In this document: one piece after another, positions 38,112 through 45,564 of the stretch
How positions within the stretch are numbered: position 1 is the first letter of the stretch
How the letters are laid out: every line of letters starts with the position of its first letter
Assembly (NCBI GenBank): GCA_009786125.1
Contig: WQTU01000133.1
Span: forward strand, 1 to 48,422
Origin: Spirochaetota bacterium
GTDB lineage: Bacteria; Spirochaetota; Spirochaetia; CADAEX01
DNA length: 48,422 bases
Direction: 5' to 3'
Position numbers and translations under genes: made by a program
The notes under the pieces: generated by a model
The model's database searches: none
What the model saw: only the letters and a program-made list of their open reading frames with translations
Told to the model about the DNA's origin: nothing

Positions 38112-39441
38112 TGATGAAAAAAACATAAGAACAGGATTAAAACAGGCACTTGAGGGTGAAGGCTATAATATCTATCTGGCTGCTAACGGAGCAGAGGCAT
38201 TAACCATAGTTAAGAAAGATAAAATTGATATTGTAATAACAGATCTTAAAATGCCGGAAATGTCCGGCGAAGAACTTTTAAAAAAAATAAACAAAGATTA
38301 TAAGGGAATTCCTGTAATTATGTTAACCGGGCATGGCACAGTTGAAAATGCTGTGCAGGCAATGAGAGAAGGGGCTTATGATTTTATTACAAAGCCCCTT
38401 AACCTCGACCATCTTTTTTTAATAGTAAAAAGAGCTCTCTCGAACAGGCAGCTTCAGATGCAGCATAAAGCTTTGCAGGAAGAAGTAGATAAAATTAAAA
38501 ACAGAAATAAATACCTTAACCTTATAGGCAAAAGCAGTGTAATGAAAAAAGTTGTTGAAACAATAGATCAGGTTGCAGCAACAAAAGCTTCGGTATTAAT
38601 AACAGGAGAGAGCGGGGTAGGCAAAGAAGTTGTTTCGGATGTAATACACAATCTTTCGGATCGCAAAGATAAACCATTTATAAAAGTACATTGCGCAGCG
38701 TTATCTGAATCCTTGCTTGAGAGCGAGCTTTTCGGGCATGAAAAAGGCGCATTTACAGGCGCTATTGCGCGAAAAAAAGGAAGATTTGAACTTGCAGATA
38801 AAGGAACAATTTTTCTCGATGAAATAGGAGAAATAAACCAGTCTTTGCAGGTAAAACTGCTTAGAGTTCTTCAGGAAAAAACATTTGAAAGAGTAGGTGG
38901 CGAAGAGGAAATAACTGTTGATGTAAGAATAATATCTGCAACAAATAAAAATCTCGAAAAAGAAGTTGAAAAAGGAAATTTCCGCGAAGACCTCTATTAC
39001 AGGCTTAATGTTGTAAATCTGCATATCCCCCCTTTACGGGAAAGACAAGAGGATATTCCCCTGCTTATAGCATATTTTTTAAAAGAATTTTCCGAAGAAA
39101 ATGGAAAAAATATTGAAAGCATTGATGCAAAAGCTCAGGCTGCGCTTTCCAACTACAAATGGAAAGGAAATATAAGAGAACTACGCAACTGCATTGAAAG
39201 CGCTGTTGTAATGACCAAAAATCGTATTATAAATTATGATGATCTTCCTGTTTCAATAAAAAATGAATCAAATGTAGATAATATCATTATTAAACCAGGA
39301 ACACCGCTGTCCGAAGTAGAACGTATTGTAATAACTAAAACTCTTACTGTTCTCAATGGCAATAAAAGCAAAACTGCAGATGTACTTGGAATAGGAAGAA
39401 AAACCCTTCACAGAAAACTTGATGAATACAATATTGAATAA
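38086..39441 (+). CDS. sigma-54-dependent response regulator (NtrC family)
   Basis: Receiver (LIADDEKNIRTG...IVITDLKMPEMSG), AAA+ with GESGVGKE and ESELFGHEKGAFTGA, C-terminal Fis-type HTH (NKSKTADVLGIGRKTLHRKLDEY). Confidence 0.93.
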   Translation: MKFSILIADDEKNIRTGLKQALEGEGYNIYLAANGAEALTIVKKDKIDIVITDLKMPEMSGEELLKKINKDYKGIPVIMLTGHGTVENAVQAMREGAYDFITKPLNLDHLFLIVKRALSNRQLQMQHKALQEEVDKIKNRNKYLNLIGKSSVMKKVVETIDQVAATKASVLITGESGVGKEVVSDVIHNLSDRKDKPFIKVHCAALSESLLESELFGHEKGAFTGAIARKKGRFELADKGTIFLDEIGEINQSLQVKLLRVLQEKTFERVGGEEEITVDVRIISATNKNLEKEVEKGNFREDLYYRLNVVNLHIPPLRERQEDIPLLIAYFLKEFSEENGKNIESIDAKAQAALSNYKWKGNIRELRNCIESAVVMTKNRIINYDDLPVSIKNESNVDNIIIKPGTPLSEVERIVITKTLTVLNGNKSKTADVLGIGRKTLHRKLDEYNIE

Positions 39442-39505
39442 TTTTTCGTTGTATTATCGTATGACATATATTATAATATAAAAAGAATAATTTGGGGGGT
39501 ACGGT

Positions 39506-39979
39506 ATGTTTCAGAAAGAAGAACTGGTAAAATGGTCGCCGACCTTTGCTTGCGGGATAAAGCTTGTAGATGATCAGCATAAAGAATTATTAAATTTAGT
39601 CAATGATATGTTTAACCATGTTACAGGAGACAAATTTGAGGAGCGAGCCTATTTTGATAAAATAATACAGAAGGCTGTAAAGTATGTGGAAGTTCATTTT
39701 CAGACAGAAGAACAATTGATGCTCCGTACCAAATTTCCAGGCTATGCTGAACATAAAAGAGAACATGCTAAATTTATTCGAGTTGTTGGTGAACAGATTG
39801 AAATCTTTGAAGAAGGCAAGAAAATGAGGCTTATAGATTTTACCAAGTTTCTAAAAGAGTGGATTCTGTCCCATGTTGCTGTTATGGATAAAGTTTATTT
39901 CGATTACTTCAAGAAAATTGCCTCCCGGAAGGCAGATGGAAGGTTGACCATCGACAAGACAGATATCGCGAAGCGGTAA
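39506..39979 (+). CDS. bacteriohemerythrin
   Basis: GIKLVDDQHKELLNLVNDM, HFQTEEQLMLRTKFPGYAEHKREHAKF, HVAVMDKVYFDYF iron-ligand pattern. Confidence 0.93.
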   Translation: MFQKEELVKWSPTFACGIKLVDDQHKELLNLVNDMFNHVTGDKFEERAYFDKIIQKAVKYVEVHFQTEEQLMLRTKFPGYAEHKREHAKFIRVVGEQIEIFEEGKKMRLIDFTKFLKEWILSHVAVMDKVYFDYFKKIASRKADGRLTIDKTDIAKR

Positions 39980-40001
39980 AGCAGAAAAAACAAAAATAGC
40001 C

Positions 40002-40032
40002 TCTGCCGTGCTGCTGACCCCGGCAGTTTTAA
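40002..40032 (+). terminator. possible intrinsic terminator downstream of hemerythrin
   Basis: ctgccg ... cggcag stem followed by ttttaat. Confidence 0.45.
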
Positions 40033-40043
40033 TATTAATAATA

Positions 40044-40118
40044 GGTATTACGTGCAAGCACGCGCAAAGCGCGACCGCCAGGCAGCTTGTCCGCGGTTCT
40101 CGCTTCGTCGGTAAATAA
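40044..40118 (-). repeat. REP-like dispersed repeat, copy 2 (inverted relative to copy 1)
   Basis: Reverse complement TTATTTACCGACGAAGCGAGAACCGCGGACAAGCTGCCTGGCGGTCGCGCTTTGCGCGTGCTTGCACGTAATACC. Confidence 0.92.
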
Positions 40119-40121
40119 CAA

Positions 40122-40850
40122 TTAAGATATTACTTTGGTTTTCTTTGATGTCAGGTACATACCAAGATTCCAAAGCCCCATATAGGCTAAGACGATAAGT
40201 ATACATGGCAATAAATAAAAGAAATCTATTGGTATGATAGAAGCGAATATTGCAAGAAGCGTATTATTGATTATGGCGTTTTCCCGCAATGTAAAAAAAT
40301 AATTTGCATCTTCAATACCAGAGCTAACGAGAAAAACATTAAGGAAATGCATTACTCCTGCCATAAGAATAAGGACAGTTATAACCTGCAATATTTGCCT
40401 TATGGATATTTTGGGCAAAAAGAATTTCCACAAACCCAGCCACAAAGGTACTGCAACAACTAAAAAATGGGTCAAAAAATAAGTAATAGTCTTTACGGAA
40501 ATAGGATTGCCGATATGATTAGCTGCAGGAAAGATCATTGCGAAAAATGCACCAGGTACGCTTATGAAAAATATAAAATTATAAAAGCCAATTCGTTTAA
40601 GTTTTAGCGCCAAAGGTATTAAAAAAACAGAAAGATAACATAAATGCAGGGGAAACAACACTAAAAAGTTTTCTTCATATATAAAAAATCTAACATTCAG
40701 GAAAATCAGCAAAATCACTATATTAAGTAAGCAAAATGAATATAAAACCATCATTTTCGTGCGCGCAGAACTATTTCTGAATAAAAAATGAATGAAAATA
40801 AAAATGCCCAGACACAAAAGATTGTAAAAAACAAATGGATTACTTTCCAA
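40122..40850 (-). CDS. TIGR02206/YwaF-like integral membrane protein
   Basis: Polytopic, FPLHLCYLSVFLIPLAL, HFLVVAVPLWLGLW. Confidence 0.7.
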   Translation of the reverse strand: MESNPFVFYNLLCLGIFIFIHFLFRNSSARTKMMVLYSFCLLNIVILLIFLNVRFFIYEENFLVLFPLHLCYLSVFLIPLALKLKRIGFYNFIFFISVPGAFFAMIFPAANHIGNPISVKTITYFLTHFLVVAVPLWLGLWKFFLPKISIRQILQVITVLILMAGVMHFLNVFLVSSGIEDANYFFTLRENAIINNTLLAIFASIIPIDFFYLLPCILIVLAYMGLWNLGMYLTSKKTKVIS

Positions 40851-41043
40851 TTATCGCCTCATTTAAACTTTTAATTATAACATGTGCTTTTTACAAAAAA
40901 TTGATCTAAATTTTCATATTTTTTATAAATGCTTCTTATAATAATCATCGTATGCAGCATATTTTTTGTCAATAGGCAGGTTTTTTATAAAAAAACAGAA
41001 TTGCAGGACATTGTAATTGCAAAACAATTAATGAGCGTTCTGT

Positions 41044-41943
41044 TCAAATAAACAAATCTATAAACAGCCCCGTAAAAAAAGCAAAAACAACAGCAAAAAT
41101 AATATAGAAGAAAAAATGCTTTATACCCAGAACAATCTTTAATGCTCCAAGATTCGTAATTTTCATGGCAGGTCCTGCAATCATGAATGAAGCAGCAGCC
41201 CCCAAACTCATGCCTCTGTTCATCCATGTCTGAATAAGCGGAATAGTGCCGCCGCCGCAAACATAAAGAGGCACCCCAAGTGTCGCTGCCATCAATATGC
41301 CAAATCCCCTGTTGCTCCCGAACAGCCTTACAAATGCCTCTTGAGGCACATAACGTTGAAACAATGCAGCCAGAATAATGCCGGCAAGTAAAAAAGGTCC
41401 GGTCGCCCTAATGTTTCTCCCCAAATTTTTTATAAATCGCAGCAGTGGATTTGGATCTGTATCCCGGCATGATATTTCACCAAAAGCAGTAAGCGAAAGA
41501 AAAGGTTTATTTCTAAAAAAAAGCCTGATGCAAATTCCGGCAAATACGCCGCACAAAAAGCAGCAGACAATACGAATAATCAAAATCGGCATACCCAAAG
41601 CAGCGCTAAAAAACAGTAATTGCGGGTTAAGCAACATGGAGGCCATCATAAATGCAGCGATCCAGTCTTCCCTCATGCCTTTTTTAGCAAAAGCTGCAAC
41701 TATTGGTATTGTGCCGTACATGCAAAGCGGACTCGCGATTCCCAAAAGCGATGCGGGAACCACACCCAGAACCCCAAGTTTCTTCCCCTGCAAAGCAGTA
41801 AAGGCCCGGTGGATTTTATCTTTCCCAAATACACTAACCATTGAGCCAAAGATCATTCCAAATATCCAGAACCTAATAATCTGCCAAAACAGAACCGAGA
41901 AATAGAACCAGAGAAAGATAAATTCGCGGTTTATTGCATCCAA
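41044..41943 (-). CDS. permease (ArsP/DUF318 family-like)
   Basis: Polytopic; PLCMYGTIPIVAAFAKKGMREDWIAAFMMASMLLNPQL; GVPLYVCGGGTIPLIQTWMNRGMSLGAAASFMIAGPA. Confidence 0.82.
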   Translation of the reverse strand: MDAINREFIFLWFYFSVLFWQIIRFWIFGMIFGSMVSVFGKDKIHRAFTALQGKKLGVLGVVPASLLGIASPLCMYGTIPIVAAFAKKGMREDWIAAFMMASMLLNPQLLFFSAALGMPILIIRIVCCFLCGVFAGICIRLFFRNKPFLSLTAFGEISCRDTDPNPLLRFIKNLGRNIRATGPFLLAGIILAALFQRYVPQEAFVRLFGSNRGFGILMAATLGVPLYVCGGGTIPLIQTWMNRGMSLGAAASFMIAGPAMKITNLGALKIVLGIKHFFFYIIFAVVFAFFTGLFIDLFI

Positions 41944-41948
41944 GTTTT

Positions 41949-42998
41949 CTACTGCAGTTTAACCAGTTGGTATGCTCTGGTTCCTACACCTAGTCTTTCT
42001 GCGTGCTCAAGAGTTAAAAGTCCGTTGCGCGACCGTATGCGTTGTGCAAGGTCTCTGCCGTCTTGCGCTGCGAACACCAAGTCAACGCTGGCTTGGTCAA
42101 GAGCTACAGGATCAAGCGATGCAAGTATGCCAATGGCTGCCATAGTTGGGAGTCCCGCACCGCTATGACAATCGCAGTCTACAGAAAGGTTGCTAAGCAC
42201 ATTGATAAAAAGGATTCTTCCATTAACCTGATTCATAATCCCTTGCGCTCCCTCTGCCATTGATTCCTTAAATGCAACTACAGGCCAATTCCATCTGGTC
42301 ATTGGTACGGTTCTAGTGCTGCCTGAGGAGTGAATCCATGCTTTACCTGCTGCTGATGCATATCCAATAGATAAATTTTTTATCGCACCGCCGAATCCGC
42401 TTATCCCATGACCTGTGAAATTGGAAATCACAATATGAAAATCAAATTCATTGAAGCGGGAACCTACTAAGGTTTCTGTAAGCCGAGTTCCTCCGGTAAT
42501 AGGAAAGCTAAGGTCCGGAGTTCTTGCATCCAGTATTACTACCGGCGCTACATCATTAAAGCCATGATCTCTTGCAACCTGATAATGCCTGGCAGTGCTT
42601 GCCCGCCTGCTGGCATACGCAACATTTGTTTCAACAAATGTGCCGTTTACTTTTTGGACAAGATCTTTCATTAAAGCAGGTCTAATGAAATTGCGATTTC
42701 CCGGTTCGCCGGTGTGTATTTTTACAGCCACTCTGCCGGTTGCCTTGAGTCCCAAAGCCTCATATACAGCTAAAAGTCCTGCTGGGCTTATATCTGTTGT
42801 AAAATAAACAATTGGAGGACCTGAGGCAACCGGCGTATTCGGTGCCGCTGTTTCAGCAGGCTCTGTCTGAGGCATAAGCGCCGACAGAGCAGGTGCAGTG
42901 GTTTGCGCCTCTGCTTTTTGGGCAAAACAGCCTGTTAAAACCAGACTGCTTATCATTAGAATAGATAAAATCAGGAAAATTACTTTTTTACTCTGCAT
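41949..42998 (-). CDS. DUF362-domain lipoprotein
   Basis: Lipobox MQSKKVIFLILSILMISSLVLTGCFAQ; VAVKIHTGEPGN, FTGHGISGFGGAIKNLSIGYAS, ILASLDPVALDQASVDLV. Start moved to the internal ATG. Confidence 0.85.
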   Translation of the reverse strand: MQSKKVIFLILSILMISSLVLTGCFAQKAEAQTTAPALSALMPQTEPAETAAPNTPVASGPPIVYFTTDISPAGLLAVYEALGLKATGRVAVKIHTGEPGNRNFIRPALMKDLVQKVNGTFVETNVAYASRRASTARHYQVARDHGFNDVAPVVILDARTPDLSFPITGGTRLTETLVGSRFNEFDFHIVISNFTGHGISGFGGAIKNLSIGYASAAGKAWIHSSGSTRTVPMTRWNWPVVAFKESMAEGAQGIMNQVNGRILFINVLSNLSVDCDCHSGAGLPTMAAIGILASLDPVALDQASVDLVFAAQDGRDLAQRIRSRNGLLTLEHAERLGVGTRAYQLVKLQ

Positions 42999-43046
42999 AT
43001 TTGCCTCCCCGAAAGAGCATCCTTCCCTGCGGCACAAGCGCCGGGC

Positions 43047-44384
43047 TTACTCAAAAAAAACTTTGTGCAATTTGATTATTGCATCATCAATTTCATCATC
43101 ATTTAAAACCATTGAAAGGTTTACATCAGATGCACCAAGCGAAATCATTTTTACAGATGTAGGATAAATAGTCTCAAATATTTTTGATATTAAGCTCGAA
43201 TCCTTCCAAATGTTTTTGCCAACAAGACAGATAGTGCCGTTATTGCTTTCTATAGTTACTTTGCCGATTTCTTCAAGTTCTTTTTCTATAAGATCAATAT
43301 TGGCAGTATCTTCAATAGTCATAGATACAGATACTTCCGAAGTTGATATAAGATCAACAGGTGTTTTATACTTGTTAAACACTGTAAATATTCTTGAGAG
43401 AAAACCATAGGCATTTAACATTCTGTAAGAAGAGATATTTATCGATGTTAAGTTTTTCTTTCCTGCAATACCTATTATGCCTTTTTCCACAGGCTGCTTG
43501 ATAATAGAGGTTCCGGTACAATCGGGATTTTTTGTGTTTTTTACAATAACAGGAATATGTTTTACAACAGCAGGGTAGATCGTATAAGGGTGCACAACCT
43601 TTGCGCCAAAAAATGCAAGCTCCGCTGCTTCTGAGTAAGAAATGGTTTCGAGCTTTTTTGCCTGAGGCACAACACGCGGGTCAGTAGTTAATATTCCGTC
43701 TACATCTGTCCATATCTGCACTTCTTCTGCATCAAGAGCCGAGCCAATAATTGTTGCAGAAAAATCAGAGCCTCCGCGTCCAAGCGTTGTGGTAACCCCT
43801 TCGGGCGTTGAGGCAATAAAACCCTGAGTTATTATTATTTTGCCTTTTTTTGGCTTGATATATTCCTTTATTTTTGGATTCGTAAGATCATAGTTAGGCG
43901 ATGCTGCCTTGAAGTTATCATCAGTTATAATAAATTTCCTTGCATCAATAAGCTCGGAATCGATCTTTCTTTCGATAGTGCGATGATATATCAAAAGAGT
44001 TGAAAGTCTTTCGCCGAATGAAACAAGCATGTCAAGGCTTTTTGGAGAACACTCCTTTAGCATGAAAAGCCCTTTGGAGAAAGATTCCAGTTCCTGAAAA
44101 AAGCCATTAAGAGCTTCTGTAGCAGTTTCAAGATTTTTGCCTGTGAGAAAATCTTTTGCTACATCAAAGTGCATTTTTTTCAAAGTCTCGATTGTTTCGA
44201 AAATAGCATTTTTATTGTTTTCTTCTGCTGATTTTCCTATGCTGATAAGTTTGTCTGTAACTTTTGATATTGCAGAGGAGACAAGCACAGGCGCCCGCTC
44301 GATCTGGTTATTTGTAATATCAATGGTTCTGTCTATCCAGTAACTGTCTTTTACTGATGTGCCGCCGAATTTTAGTACAATCAT
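43047..44384 (-). CDS. aspartate kinase (monofunctional)
   Basis: MIVLKFGGTSVKD, TLGRGGSDFSATIIGSALDAEEVQIWTDVDGILTTDPRVVPQAKKLETISYSEAAELAFFGAKVVHP; ACT domains. Confidence 0.95.
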   Translation of the reverse strand: MIVLKFGGTSVKDSYWIDRTIDITNNQIERAPVLVSSAISKVTDKLISIGKSAEENNKNAIFETIETLKKMHFDVAKDFLTGKNLETATEALNGFFQELESFSKGLFMLKECSPKSLDMLVSFGERLSTLLIYHRTIERKIDSELIDARKFIITDDNFKAASPNYDLTNPKIKEYIKPKKGKIIITQGFIASTPEGVTTTLGRGGSDFSATIIGSALDAEEVQIWTDVDGILTTDPRVVPQAKKLETISYSEAAELAFFGAKVVHPYTIYPAVVKHIPVIVKNTKNPDCTGTSIIKQPVEKGIIGIAGKKNLTSINISSYRMLNAYGFLSRIFTVFNKYKTPVDLISTSEVSVSMTIEDTANIDLIEKELEEIGKVTIESNNGTICLVGKNIWKDSSLISKIFETIYPTSVKMISLGASDVNLSMVLNDDEIDDAIIKLHKVFFE

Positions 44385-44495
44385 ATTCTTCCTGTTTTTT
44401 CAATTTTTTTGACTATTCTTATTAACATATATGAGATATTATGTCAATAATTAGTTTTTTGGGCGGGCTAGTAATTCGAAGTATCAGGATGAAAT

Positions 44496-45293
44496 ATGTT
44501 AAAAGATTATAAAAAAAGAGTGAAAAAAAGTTTTAAATCGCTAAATCTTAAAGGCAATATTTCTCCAAAAACAGCTATTATTTTGGGTTCCGGATTATCG
44601 GCAGTAAAGGATTCTATTGATGGCACCGAAATTCCTTTCAGCAAAATTAAAGGTTTTCCTGCTCCTACGGTAAAGGGTCATTCAGGAATATTGAAAATAT
44701 CGGACAAAGTTGTTGTTTGCGCAGGCAGAATCCATTATTACGAAGGCCACTCTATTGATGATGTTGTGCTTCCTATTTTTCTTTTAAGCAGGCTTGGGGT
44801 AAAAAATCTGATAATAACAAATGCTGCAGGCGGGATTAACCCAACTTATGCTGCGGGCGAGCTTGTGCTTATTTCCGATCATATAAATCTTACGGGATGC
44901 AATCCCCTTATAGGGATAAATGATGATTCCCTTGGTCCAAGGTTTCCTGATATGAGCGAATGCTACAGTAAAAAACTTATTGAAAAAGCGCTTAGTATTA
45001 AACCAGACTTGAAGCAGGGGGTCTATGCTGGATTAAAGGGGCCATCTTATGAAACCCCGGCAGAAGTAAGAATGCTGCAAACTATTGGCGCAGACCTTGT
45101 TGGAATGTCAACTGTTAATGAGGTTATCGCTGCTTCCTACCTGGGCATGAATGTTATTGGAATATCGTGCGTAACAAATCTTGCTGCAGGAGTAACCGAT
45201 GAGCGGCTTGACCATGCCGAAGTTGTTGAGGCAGGAAAAAAAGCAGGGAAAGAGCTTACTGAGCTTATTCTGAAACTTTTAGCGGAGATATAG
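44496..45293 (+). CDS. purine nucleoside phosphorylase (inosine/guanosine type)
   Basis: ILGSGLSAVKDSI, VKGHSGIL, CAGRIHYYEGHS, NAAGGINPTYAAGELVLISDHINLTG, GPSYETPAEVRMLQTIGADLVGMSTVNEVI. Confidence 0.94.
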   Translation: MLKDYKKRVKKSFKSLNLKGNISPKTAIILGSGLSAVKDSIDGTEIPFSKIKGFPAPTVKGHSGILKISDKVVVCAGRIHYYEGHSIDDVVLPIFLLSRLGVKNLIITNAAGGINPTYAAGELVLISDHINLTGCNPLIGINDDSLGPRFPDMSECYSKKLIEKALSIKPDLKQGVYAGLKGPSYETPAEVRMLQTIGADLVGMSTVNEVIAASYLGMNVIGISCVTNLAAGVTDERLDHAEVVEAGKKAGKELTELILKLLAEI

Positions 45294-45331
45294 CAAGCTT
45301 CGATTTCTTATTATACAAGGATTAAATCCTA

Positions 45332-45548
45332 CTAGGGAAGCACTGATTAAGAACCTATAATTTTTAAAATTTAATAGTAGGTTCTTATTTAACTCTAATT
45401 AATATCCCTTTGGGGCAGTGCTTCCGCATTTTTCTCGTTTTTTTGCAGAAAACTACGAAAAAAGGATAATAGAAAGGTAAAGTAGCCTCGAACAAGTTCG
45501 GGATGCTGCGCAATTTATTCTCGATTGAATAAATCAGCGGTTCCCTAG
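45332..45548. mobile_element. 217-bp MITE-like non-autonomous element with terminal inverted repeats
   Basis: Left CTAGGGAAGCACTGATTA (45332-45349), right end reverse complement CTAGGGAACCGCTGATTT (15/18 identity); noncoding interior rich in hairpins. Confidence 0.75.
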
Positions 45549-45564
45549 AAATCTGAATTTGATC

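Noticed and set aside
41378-41905. 175-aa plus-strand ORF across the permease gene
   Set aside because: Antisense to a well-conserved permease; no motif recognised.
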